NCBI GenBank assembly: GCA_937146765.1
Contig: CAKZRP010000065.1
Location: 1-64,000 of the forward strand
Reading direction: 5' to 3'
Origin: an uncultured Paracoccaceae bacterium
GTDB taxonomy: Bacteria; Pseudomonadota; Alphaproteobacteria; Rhodobacterales; Rhodobacteraceae
Length of the DNA stretch: 64,000 bases
Shown: positions 52,680 through 60,771 of the stretch, piece after piece
How the letters are laid out: each line of letters starts with the position of its first letter
How positions within the stretch are numbered: the first letter of the stretch is position 1
Program-made: the position numbers and the translations under genes
The notes under the pieces: model-generated
The model's database searches: none
Seen by the model: the letters and a program-made list of their open reading frames with translations, nothing else
Told to the model about the DNA's origin: nothing

Positions 52680-54101
52680 TCAGGAGTGCGGCGCAGAGGT
52701 GCCGCCGCCGCGTTTGCCAAACAGGCGTGACAGGCTCAGACGGCTTTTGCGTGGCTTGTCGGGCGGAACGTCATCCTGCAATGTCCTGGCGGCATCCGCT
52801 GCCCTTGTGGCAGATCGACTCCGCCGTGACGTGAGCAGTGATCCGTCCTGCTCGGCCAGCCAGGCTTGCAGGTTGCCGACCGGTTGGCCGAAGAGATCGA
52901 CCGGCTGCGATTTCGGCTTGGCGGCGGTCTGATCCTTTGGAGCCTGCGGGCGCAGCACACGCGGCAAACCGGCGGTGATCTCGTCGTTGGTCGCCGCCAC
53001 CAGAGCGGCGATCCGATGGTCGAGGACAGGCTCCCCAGCCGGGGCGGGGGGCTGGGATGGCTGCGCCTCCTCCGCTGCGACCGGCTCCTTAGGTGCGTCG
53101 GTGCAGGGCTGCGGGTTGAGCACGGCGGCGGCGGCGGGGCGGGGCGACGCCGGGCCCTCCTGCAGCGCCTGTAGCCAGGCTTCGGCACTTTGATAGCGCC
53201 CGCCGGGCAGGACCGACAGGGCCCGTTCGACCGTTTGCCACAGGATCGGATCCGCATGTGGCTCCGCGAGGACCTCCGCCATCGGATCTGGTTCGCCGCG
53301 GCTGACGGCTGCGAGCCGCTCCGGTCCGCTGGCCGGTGCCTCGCCCTGCTGCAGGAACACCAGAGTGGCGGCCAGCGCATAGACATCCGCAGTGGGGCGC
53401 GCCGGGCATCCGCGGTCATAGAGTTCGTGCGGCGAGTAGCCGTCCTTCACGGCCATCGCATCCTCGGCGCAGCCGGTCGCCTCGGCACGCAGGGGACAGG
53501 CGGCCCCAAAATCGATCAGCATCAACCGGTCATCGGTGGTCCAGATCAGATTGTCCGGTGAAATGTCGCGGTGCAATATGCCCTGCAGGTGCAGGGCCTG
53601 CAACGCCCCCAGAGCCTGCGTCAGGCAGGAGCGCATCATTGCCGCCGTCACCCGCTCCGCCGCGGTTTCCCGCAGCGACAGAAGGTCGAGACCGTCGATG
53701 AAATCCATCGCGATATAGGCGGTGCCATTCTCGCGAAAGACCTGATGCACCGGCACGATGTTGGGATGCTCGGCCCGGGCCAGCAGATGCGCCTCGCGCA
53801 GGAAGCTGCGCAGCACCGCCTTGTAGGTGCGCAGGTGCGCGGGTCCGCGCGGACGCACGTCGCCCCCGACACGCTCGCAGATGTCGGCCGGAAAACACTC
53901 CTTGATCACCACGCGCCGGTCCAGACTGTCACGGGCAAGATAGGTGATGCCGAACCCGCCTGCGATCAGCGGCTGCTCGATCTGATACTGCCCGTGCAAC
54001 AGACGTGCGCCCGAGGCCAGTTCACCCGTGTCCGTAGCAGCAAGCATGTCCGCTCCGGTCTCCGGGGGAGAGGCGGGCACGGAAAGCGGCTGATGCAGCA
54101 T
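52680..54101 (-). CDS. Ser/Thr protein kinase
   Basis: A cytosolic Hanks-type kinase of 473 residues. Glycine loop IAGGFGITYLA (46-56), catalytic lysine K67 (VVIKECF), HRD at 177-179 with N184 in HRDISPDNLIW, DFG at 197-199, and a GYSPHELY activation-segment end (221-228). The kinase domain ends near residue 310 and a Pro-rich tail follows, with no TM helix. The ATG at 54101 has GGAGG 7 bases upstream; the frame is open to 54251 but without kinase sequence. It is the first gene of the array and its product probably phosphorylates the FHA protein and/or the GTPases (inference). Confidence 0.93.
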   Translation of the reverse strand: MLHQPLSVPASPPETGADMLAATDTGELASGARLLHGQYQIEQPLIAGGFGITYLARDSLDRRVVIKECFPADICERVGGDVRPRGPAHLRTYKAVLRSFLREAHLLARAEHPNIVPVHQVFRENGTAYIAMDFIDGLDLLSLRETAAERVTAAMMRSCLTQALGALQALHLQGILHRDISPDNLIWTTDDRLMLIDFGAACPLRAEATGCAEDAMAVKDGYSPHELYDRGCPARPTADVYALAATLVFLQQGEAPASGPERLAAVSRGEPDPMAEVLAEPHADPILWQTVERALSVLPGGRYQSAEAWLQALQEGPASPRPAAAAVLNPQPCTDAPKEPVAAEEAQPSQPPAPAGEPVLDHRIAALVAATNDEITAGLPRVLRPQAPKDQTAAKPKSQPVDLFGQPVGNLQAWLAEQDGSLLTSRRSRSATRAADAARTLQDDVPPDKPRKSRLSLSRLFGKRGGGTSAPHS

Positions 54102-54548
54102 GAACAGACCTCCGGTTGGATGCGCAGTGCAGGATGAACGGCAGGGTGACGCCAGAGCAGGGAGCGCCTCCCGCAAGGCTGCTGCCCAATCGGGAAGAAA
54201 AAGAGGCTTTTTGCGGGCAAATACGGCGGCAGCGACGCGTTTCTGCCACAATCTTTGAAATCGCTTTGAAAATAAGGGGGAGGAGGGGAGAGGATCTTAA
54301 CGAGACCTTAGTTAAAATTACCCGCGTGTGTCGATTTTCGCCGAGGTTTCCCGCCTGCCAACAGGATGGGGGAGGGGGATGCGGAAATAGATCCCAAATG
54401 CCGCTAGGCAGAGGCGAATCTCTGCGCGGTCATTCCAATTTGCGTAAATTTTTAGAAAAAACGAAAAGACAGGTTGTGTAATAGCTGCTCAGGGATGTTT
54501 CCGGTTTGATATCATCCGCGATGACGATTGGGTCATGCCTCCGGGAAA
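54102..54548. other. Intergenic region, relatively AT-rich, likely promoter region of the kinase operon
   Basis: About 445 bases with no convincing gene separate the kinase start from the end of the unrecognised minus-strand gene. The stretch 54240-54480 is clearly richer in A and T than its surroundings and includes a small inverted repeat around 54297-54316. The kinase operon promoter should be here, but I cannot place -35 and -10 elements with confidence. Confidence 0.5.
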
Positions 54549-55349
54549 TCAGCCGATGTCGACCGGGATCCCGGTGTGTCGCGGCGCCTGTGCCAATCCG
54601 GTGTCGGCTTCGGCTTCCTTCGCGGTTTCGGATCTCCGCTGCAGCCTGGCGGTCCCGTTCTCGATCATACGCTCCACCTCCTCGAGCATGGAAGGCACCT
54701 CGGATTGAACGATCCGCGCCTCCCAGTCCCGGTCCGAGGCGGCGCGGTCACGGGCACAATCCTCGACATAGCGGCGCAGGAGTTCGGTGTAGAATTTCAA
54801 TTCTACGGTTTCATCCTCGATCTTGCGCAGTCGCGAACGCACGAATTCGGTTGCGTCCCGGTTCTCCAGGATCCGGTCCAGATGCGAGGCAATATTTGCG
54901 AGAGGAGTGCAAATGCTGTCAAGGGCTTGCACCGCAACGCGCTCGCGGTGCGGCAAGGGACTGTGGTGGGCGAATTCGTCGCGCCGAAACAATCGACCCA
55001 AAGCGCCGATGAAATAGGCAAAGCGAATGGTGATGTGTCGACCGCCATCCATCGCCTTGTTGACGAGCATCCGCATCCGCGCGATGACGGCGCCCCCCAG
55101 TGACTTGATCACATCGGGTTCGGTCAGCACCATCGGTGCCCCAATGGCCCGCGCGAGGACATTGTGCAGATAGTCCGCAAAATTGGGATGAAAGACATCG
55201 GTAATCGAGCGTCGCCCGGCAAAATGCAGCGTATTCTTCAACTCTTCGGAGTGCAGGCTCACCGAGGCGACCGTCTGCTCCCGCGCCCCGGCAGATTCGC
55301 GAATTTCAACGGTCAACATGCTGCCAGCGTATTCGCACATCTCGTACAC
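54549..55349 (-). CDS. Unrecognised 266-residue helical protein
   Basis: I do not recognise a family. The frame starts at a GTG (55349) with GGTGA six bases ahead; in-frame ATGs at 55340 and 55319 are alternatives. Residues 1-60 look mixed alpha/beta. Residues 130-250 are charged and helical, with a pattern (LDSICTPLANIASHLDRILENRD and on) suggestive of a helical bundle or coiled coil. There is no signal peptide or TM helix. It lies 224 bases downstream of the CheB-CheR gene on the same strand, so a link to that signalling protein is possible. It is not obviously part of the kinase/dynamin array. Confidence 0.65.
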   Translation of the reverse strand: MYEMCEYAGSMLTVEIRESAGAREQTVASVSLHSEELKNTLHFAGRRSITDVFHPNFADYLHNVLARAIGAPMVLTEPDVIKSLGGAVIARMRMLVNKAMDGGRHITIRFAYFIGALGRLFRRDEFAHHSPLPHRERVAVQALDSICTPLANIASHLDRILENRDATEFVRSRLRKIEDETVELKFYTELLRRYVEDCARDRAASDRDWEARIVQSEVPSMLEEVERMIENGTARLQRRSETAKEAEADTGLAQAPRHTGIPVDIG

Positions 55350-55573
55350 GATCGTTCACCGCTCACTTATTAAAATACCGTCTTGCTACTCTATGGGTTG
55401 CAAGGCGAAAAACAAGTCTCGACAAACGGGAATCTAATTCCAGGATTTAATTGCGACCTGCTCCGCGATATGGGTTTATTGCAGAGGTCTTGCAAAGGGT
55501 CTTTGGGTCCAAAGCGAAAAAGGAGCCTGCCCTCGCCGGAAATGGGGAGCACCGAGTCTCGGAGGCGCAGGGG

Positions 55574-58048
55574 TCAGATGACCGTCACGATCACCCCGAT
55601 GATATCCTGCGTCAGGCCCCTGAGGATCGGCGTGAAGGCAACGGTCCTCTTTGTGGTGCCGGTCTCTTCAAAGGCCTTGGACCTTTCTTCACGGCGCCGG
55701 AAACACTCCGCAACCTCGGCGACCAGATTGGGCAGGTCTTCTTCGGTCTGGCATTCGCTCAGGTGGATGCCGCTCTTGGGCACCTCGGACAGGGCGAAAT
55801 ACGCCATGGCGGCTGCCGAGGCATGGCGGATCTGGAGCGCCGGATCCACCACGAGGGTCGGATAGGGCGTGGCGTTCAGGATTGCTTCCAGTTCGATGGT
55901 CAGTTGCTGCAATTCGGTGGAGTTGATCTGCATCTCCTCGTTCACCGTGATCAGCTCTTCATTGGTCGCCTGCAATTCCTCGTTCGAGGTCTCCAGCTCC
56001 TCGTTGGTGGCCTGCAACTCTTCGTTGGTGGCCTGCATCTCCTCGTTGACCGACTGCAGTTCCTCGTTCGAGGTCTGCAATTCCTCGATGGTCTGTTGCA
56101 GGGCTTCGCGGGTGGAAGCGATTTCATCTTCGATCTGGCGCACATAGGACGTGCGCTCGGTCCCGTTCATCTCCTCTGTAATATTCGAGCGCCCGCGCGC
56201 CTCGCGCCGTTCGACCGAGAACAGGACGTGATCCTCGCCATCGCCCTCCATCAGCAGCGGATAGCAGCTGAGCCGGACCTGAAAGCCGCCCATGCTGTCA
56301 AAATCATGCCAACGACCGGACCGCACGCTCTGGCTGCGCAGGCAGAGCGTGATCAGGCTGCTCGCCTCCGCCCGCAATTCCGATTTCAGGATCTTGGTGG
56401 TCAACCGCATCAGGGCGCTGTTTTCATTGAGCTCTGTGACATGCGAGATATCGCCCAACACCCGGATGATTTCATTGTCGCGGGTGGCGATGAAGCCATT
56501 GGGTGCCAGCACCCGCGTCAGGGTCTCGAACATGTCCGACGCCTGGGTGGTCACCTGAGCCCGGGCGGGCTGCTGCACACCCCGGTTCAGGGTCGAGAGG
56601 GGCAGGAAATTGGCCGAGGCCTGCACGCTCTGGCGCAGCCCGCGCTTGGAATAGAGCTTGTCGGTCAGCGACTGGGTCTCGAAATGCCCATGCATGGAGC
56701 CGACGGTCTCCGAGGTGCCAAGGAACAGCTTGCCATTGGGCACCAGCGCATAGGCCATGCGCGACAGCACCTTTTCCTGCAACGAAGACCCGAAATAGAT
56801 CAGCAGATTTCGCAGGCTGATCAGGTCCATGTTGATGAAAGGCGGGTCCTGAATGATGTTGTGGCGCGAGAACAGCACCACGGAGCGCAGCTGCTTGTCG
56901 ACCTCCAGCGTATCGCCGGAAAGGGTCAGGTAGGATTCCACCAGATTGCGCGGCACGTCATTTGCAGCCGACAGCGGATAGACCCCGCGCCGCGCCACCT
57001 CCAGCGCCCGGGTGTCGATGTCGGTGGCAAAGAGCTGGAGCCGGTCCTTGGTCAGGTGCTCCAGCCCACCCATTGCCTCGGCAAAGAGCATGGCGATGGA
57101 ATAGGCCTCCTCGCCGGTGGCGCAGCCGGCCACCCAGACCCGGATCTGCCGGTCCGCGTTGTCGCTGACCAGGGTGCGGATCATCCGCCCCAGATGGTTG
57201 AAGGGGGTCAGATCCCGGAAGAACCGGGTGACCGAGATCATCATGTCCTTGTAGAGCGCGTCAACCTCCGCCTCGTGACCGCGGCAATGCTCGACATAGT
57301 CCTCGTAATACTCGATCCCCAAGGCCACCATGCGCCGCGCGATCCGGCGGTTGATGGTGGTCTCCTTGTATTCGCGGAAATCCACCCCGGTGCGCGTCAT
57401 CAGGATGTGGTAAAGGTCCACCAGCTTGCTGGAATTGATCGCATAGCTTTGCAGGTCGGACAGATCACGCGGGTTGGAGAGGATCCGGTTCAGCTGCTGA
57501 CCGATCAGATCCGGCGACATGGTGAGGTCGATGCAGCCGGTATGGGCGGCAGAGGAGGGCATACCGTCGTATTTGGCGCTGGCGATATCCTGCGCGATGG
57601 TGATGCCCCCGGCTTCGCGGATGGCGCGGATGCCATAGCTGCCGTCACTGCCGGTACCTGAAAGGACGATCCCCACGCAGCGCTCGCCGCATTCATCGGC
57701 AAGGCTCTTGAACAACCGGTCCGCCAGCGGTTTCGGCGTGCCCGGGTGGCCGCTGGGCTCGCGCAGCCCCAACTTGCCCTCGTCGAGGATCACATCGTAA
57801 TTGGGCGGGGCGATATAGATCGTGTCCGGCTGCGGCCGCACGTCGACGCTCAATTCCACCACCGGCAGCTCGGTTTCCCGCCCGATCAGCGACCACAACA
57901 GGCTCTTGTGGGTGGGCGACATGTGCTGGGCAATGATGTAGCTCGCATTGGCCTTTGCGGGCAGGTTCTTCACCAGCAGGGTGGTCGCCTCCAGCCCCCC
58001 GGCGGAAGCGGCGATGCCGATCATGATCGGGAAATCCAAGCTCTGCAT
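55574..58048 (-). CDS. CheB-CheR-PAS fusion protein
   Basis: An 824-residue chemotaxis-type fusion. The N-terminal CheB methylesterase domain (about 5-190) keeps S15 (ASAGG), H42 (QHMSPTH) and D135 (GTGSDGS) as the catalytic triad, with no receiver domain. A CheR methyltransferase domain follows (about 205-475, SAM motif GCATGEEAYSIAM), then a PAS-like domain (about 500-625), a coiled coil of eight heptads (EELQATN-type, about 655-710) and a C-terminal PAS domain (about 715-815). Many relatives continue into a histidine kinase, but this one stops after the PAS. It may therefore sense and methylate without its own kinase, or rely on a separate partner. Confidence 0.93.
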   Translation of the reverse strand: MQSLDFPIMIGIAASAGGLEATTLLVKNLPAKANASYIIAQHMSPTHKSLLWSLIGRETELPVVELSVDVRPQPDTIYIAPPNYDVILDEGKLGLREPSGHPGTPKPLADRLFKSLADECGERCVGIVLSGTGSDGSYGIRAIREAGGITIAQDIASAKYDGMPSSAAHTGCIDLTMSPDLIGQQLNRILSNPRDLSDLQSYAINSSKLVDLYHILMTRTGVDFREYKETTINRRIARRMVALGIEYYEDYVEHCRGHEAEVDALYKDMMISVTRFFRDLTPFNHLGRMIRTLVSDNADRQIRVWVAGCATGEEAYSIAMLFAEAMGGLEHLTKDRLQLFATDIDTRALEVARRGVYPLSAANDVPRNLVESYLTLSGDTLEVDKQLRSVVLFSRHNIIQDPPFINMDLISLRNLLIYFGSSLQEKVLSRMAYALVPNGKLFLGTSETVGSMHGHFETQSLTDKLYSKRGLRQSVQASANFLPLSTLNRGVQQPARAQVTTQASDMFETLTRVLAPNGFIATRDNEIIRVLGDISHVTELNENSALMRLTTKILKSELRAEASSLITLCLRSQSVRSGRWHDFDSMGGFQVRLSCYPLLMEGDGEDHVLFSVERREARGRSNITEEMNGTERTSYVRQIEDEIASTREALQQTIEELQTSNEELQSVNEEMQATNEELQATNEELETSNEELQATNEELITVNEEMQINSTELQQLTIELEAILNATPYPTLVVDPALQIRHASAAAMAYFALSEVPKSGIHLSECQTEEDLPNLVAEVAECFRRREERSKAFEETGTTKRTVAFTPILRGLTQDIIGVIVTVI
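55919..56086 (-). repeat. Eight 21-base repeats encoding a heptad coiled coil
   Basis: Inside the CheB-CheR-PAS gene, eight units of 21 bases encode variants of EELQATN. They form the coiled coil between PAS domains. The near-identical units could expand or contract by slippage. Confidence 0.85.
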
Positions 58049-58401
58049 GCTTCCATCCTGCAGTCGCGCGCCTGGCGGTCGCCGCTGTCGCTGTCATTGT
58101 ATGTCTGCGGTTTTCACCACATGGCACCGTCTTACGGTACTTCTTCTTCCGGTTGTTTCAGAAAACCATCCCCGATTCCAGTGCGCAGGTGGCCAGCGGC
58201 GGAGATCTTTGGTCCGCCGTCGCCTCTGTCCGATCTCGGCAGAGGTCCCGGGAGCGACCTGCGGCGCTGCCAGCGGGAGAGGGGCGTACGGATATGTTTT
58301 AAGCTTGAAGGTTTTGCCTTGCGCCCTCGCGGGCCCGGCAATACCCTGTGCCAAGACAAGAGCGCAGGCCCGGCGGCCTGCCGGAGGAAAGGCACAGTCA
58401 G
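58049..58401. other. Divergent intergenic region between cheB-cheR fusion and kynA
   Basis: About 350 bases without a gene separate the two divergent starts and must hold both promoters. The kynA ribosome site (GGAGGAAAGG near 58383) is clear. I could not place promoters or a regulator site with confidence. Confidence 0.5.
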
Positions 58402-59241
58402 ATGAGCAACACGCCCTACAACCCGGGGCAGGAGGGGGCAAAGATGGGCTTTGCCGACGCCATGTCCTATGGCGACTACCTGCATCTGGACGGGATCCTC
58501 AATCAGCAGCATTGCCTGAGCAAGGCCCATGACGAGATGCTGTTCATCATCCAGCATCAGACCAGCGAATTGTGGATGAAGCTGGCGCTGCACGAATTGC
58601 AAGCCGCTCGCAGCGCCCTGCAACAGGGCCAGACACCTGCGATGTTCAAAATGCTGGCGCGCGTCAGCCGCATCTTTGAACAGCTGAACAACGCCTGGGA
58701 CGTGCTGCGCACCATGACGCCGGCCGATTACACCCGCTTTCGCGAGGCCTTGGGGCCGTCCTCGGGGTTTCAGTCCTACCAATACCGGATGATCGAATAT
58801 GTGCTCGGTAACCGGAATCCCAATATGCTGAAGCCGCACGAACATGTCCCCGAGGTCCATGCGATGCTGAGCGCGGAACTGGCGCGCCCCAGTTTCTATG
58901 ACGAGGTGATCCGCTTCCTCTACCTCAGCCTCGATGGTCATACCGACAATATGCCGACCCTCGATCTCGCCAGCCCCCATGCCCTCAACGAAGAAGTGCA
59001 GGCGCGCTGGCTGGAGGTCTACCGCGACATCGACACCCATTGGACGCTTTACGAGCTGGCCGAAAAACTGGTGGACCTTGAGGATTATTTCCGCCGCTGG
59101 CGTTTCAACCACGTCACTACGGTAGAGCGGGTGATCGGCTTTAAACGCGGCACGGGGGGCACCTCCGGCGTGCAATACCTGCGCCGGATGCTCAGCGTGG
59201 AGCTGTTCCCGGAACTTTGGACTTTGCGAGGCGAACTCTGA
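58402..59241 (+). CDS. kynA: Tryptophan 2,3-dioxygenase KynA
   Basis: A haem dioxygenase of 279 residues that opens the indole ring of L-tryptophan to N-formylkynurenine. Typical segments are [51 protein letters not shown] and, near the C-terminus, [20 protein letters not shown] followed by [10 protein letters not shown], where the haem-binding histidine and substrate-loop residues lie. The ATG at 58402 follows a strong ribosome site. It is one base before kynU. A kynurenine formamidase gene is not in the window. Confidence 0.97.
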   Translation: MSNTPYNPGQEGAKMGFADAMSYGDYLHLDGILNQQHCLSKAHDEMLFIIQHQTSELWMKLALHELQAARSALQQGQTPAMFKMLARVSRIFEQLNNAWDVLRTMTPADYTRFREALGPSSGFQSYQYRMIEYVLGNRNPNMLKPHEHVPEVHAMLSAELARPSFYDEVIRFLYLSLDGHTDNMPTLDLASPHALNEEVQARWLEVYRDIDTHWTLYELAEKLVDLEDYFRRWRFNHVTTVERVIGFKRGTGGTSGVQYLRRMLSVELFPELWTLRGEL

Positions 59242-59242
59242 C

Positions 59243-60433
59243 ATGACCCAACTGCCCAAGAAACACCTCTTCGACCTGCCTGAGGGGGTAATCTACCTCG
59301 ACGGCAATTCGCTCGGCCCCCTTCCCAAAGGCGCGGTGGAGCGTGCGGTGGGCACCCTGACCGATGAATGGGGCCAGCAGCTGATCAAGGCGTGGAACAC
59401 CGCAGGCTGGATGGCGCTGCCGCAGAAAGTCGGCGACCGCATCGCCGGGCTGATCGGCGCCGCGCCGGGGTCTGTCGCCACCGGCGATACCCTCTCGATC
59501 AAGGTCTATCAGGCGCTCGCCGCCGCGTTGAAAATGCGCCCCAGTCGCCGGGTGATCCTGTCGGACACCGGCAACTTTCCTTCCGACCTCTACATGGCGC
59601 AGGGGCTGATCTCGACCATCGGCAAGGATTACGAGCTGCGCACCGTCGCCCCCGAAGAGGTCGCAGACGCGATCACCGAGGAGGTGGCCGTGGTGATGCT
59701 GACCGAGGTGGACTACCGCTCCGGCCGTCGTCACGACATGATGGAGATGACCGCACTGGCGCAGAGCAAGGGCGCGGTGATGCTCTGGGATCTCGCCCAT
59801 AGCGCCGGCGCGGTGCCGGTGGATCTGACCGCCTGCAACGCGGAATTTGCAGTCGGTTGCTCCTACAAATATCTGAACGGTGGCCCCGGTGCGCCGGCCT
59901 TTATCTATGCTCGTCCCGATATCGTGCTGGAGGTGGAGCCGGCCCTCTCCGGCTGGCTCGGCCATGATGCGCCCTTTGCGATGGAGCCCGGCTATCGCCC
60001 TGCGATGACCACCGAGCGCCTGCGCGTCGGCACCCCGCCGATCGTTCAGCTCTCGATTCTCGATGCAGCACTCGACGTCTGGGACGATGTGTCGATGGCC
60101 GACCTGCGCACCGCCTCGGTGGCGCTTTGCGAGACCTTCATCGCCGAGGTGGAAAAGCGCTGCCCGATGCTGACCCTCGCCTCGCCGCGCGAGGCTGCGG
60201 TGCGCGGCTCGCAGGTCTCCTTTGGCTTTGAGGACGGCTATGCGGTGGTGCAGGCGCTGATCGACCGGGGCGTCATCGGAGACTTCCGCGCCCCCAATAT
60301 CATGCGCTTCGGCTTCACCCCGCTCTATATCGACGAGGGCGATGTGATCCGCGCCGCCGAGATCCTGCAGGAGGTGATGGACAGCAAAGCCTGGAAGGAC
60401 CCGAAGTATCAGGTCCGCTCCCGCGTGACCTGA
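59243..60433 (+). CDS. kynU: Kynureninase KynU
   Basis: A PLP enzyme of 396 residues that cleaves kynurenine to anthranilate and L-alanine. YLDGNSLGPLP near the N-terminus, the DLAHSAGAVPVDL segment with the PLP-binding aspartate, and the GCSYKYLNGGPGAP motif with the Schiff-base lysine are all present, as are the C-terminal RAPNIMRFGFTPLYI residues. It forms an operon with kynA and is closed by a hairpin terminator. The anthranilate it makes could be activated by the CoA ligase at 22220-23833 (inference). Confidence 0.96.
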   Translation: MTQLPKKHLFDLPEGVIYLDGNSLGPLPKGAVERAVGTLTDEWGQQLIKAWNTAGWMALPQKVGDRIAGLIGAAPGSVATGDTLSIKVYQALAAALKMRPSRRVILSDTGNFPSDLYMAQGLISTIGKDYELRTVAPEEVADAITEEVAVVMLTEVDYRSGRRHDMMEMTALAQSKGAVMLWDLAHSAGAVPVDLTACNAEFAVGCSYKYLNGGPGAPAFIYARPDIVLEVEPALSGWLGHDAPFAMEPGYRPAMTTERLRVGTPPIVQLSILDAALDVWDDVSMADLRTASVALCETFIAEVEKRCPMLTLASPREAAVRGSQVSFGFEDGYAVVQALIDRGVIGDFRAPNIMRFGFTPLYIDEGDVIRAAEILQEVMDSKAWKDPKYQVRSRVT

Positions 60434-60455
60434 CCACTGCTACATCGCGTTTCCG

Positions 60456-60491
60456 AACCGCCCCATGCCATCGCGTGGGGCGGTTTCTTTT
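60456..60491 (+). terminator. Rho-independent terminator after kynU
   Basis: A perfect 10-base stem (60456-60465 with 60476-60485) with a 10-base loop is followed by TTTCTTTT, 22 bases after the kynU stop. Confidence 0.88.
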
Positions 60492-60585
60492 GCGCCACGC
60501 CTGACGGGCCGAGCCCCCCAAAGCCGTTTGACAGGCTGAGTCCAAATATGAAATCATGACGTCACTTTTCAGACAGCAGCCGCCG

Positions 60586-60771
60586 ATGCCCAAAGACAAA
60601 TCAGATGACAAACCGGAGAAATCCAGCCGCAAGAACACCTCGCTGCGGTTGGACAACAAGACGTTGAAGGCGTTGAAACTTCGCGCCATCGAAGAGGAAA
60701 CGAGCATTCAGCGCCTCATCGAGCGGCTGATCGAAGACTATCTCAAGACAGCAAAGACCAAGAGGAAATGA
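60586..60771 (+). CDS. Small ribbon-helix-helix-like protein
   Basis: A basic protein of 61 residues (71 if the ATG at 60556 is used; neither start has a strong ribosome site). After a charged N-terminus, NTSLRLDNKTLKALKLRAIEE then SIQRLIERLIEDYL matches the strand-helix-helix pattern of ribbon-helix-helix DNA-binding proteins. Its stop overlaps the CHAD gene start (ATGA), so the two are translationally coupled. Such proteins serve as antitoxins, repressors or ParG/omega-type centromere-binding partners of ParA. With a ParA gene two positions downstream, the last role is attractive (inference). No toxin gene adjoins it. Confidence 0.75.
   Translation: MPKDKSDDKPEKSSRKNTSLRLDNKTLKALKLRAIEEETSIQRLIERLIEDYLKTAKTKRK

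Noticed and set aside
51114-54101. Type VI secretion regulatory region
   Set aside because: Kinase, FHA and PP2C suggest it, but no Tss, Hcp, VgrG or ClpV gene is present in the window and the following genes are GTPases.
54102-54251. N-terminal extension of the Ser/Thr kinase by 50 residues
   Set aside because: The upstream residues have no kinase-family character, and the ATG at 54101 has a strong GGAGG ribosome site.
55919-56086. CRISPR-like or satellite repeat
   Set aside because: The 21-base periodicity has no spacers and encodes regular heptads of a coiled coil in frame.
55451-57661. A long open plus-strand frame (over 700 codons) opposite the CheB-CheR-PAS gene
   Set aside because: It is antisense to a protein with clear catalytic motifs. 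Its translation is rich in Gln, His, Arg and Gly with no family pattern, as expected from GC-rich third positions. The same holds for other long antisense frames, such as 4176-6110 (+) and 1825-3318 (-).
60586-60771. Antitoxin of a toxin-antitoxin pair
   Set aside because: The ribbon-helix-helix-like pattern fits, but the coupled downstream gene is a 507-residue CHAD protein, not a toxin.
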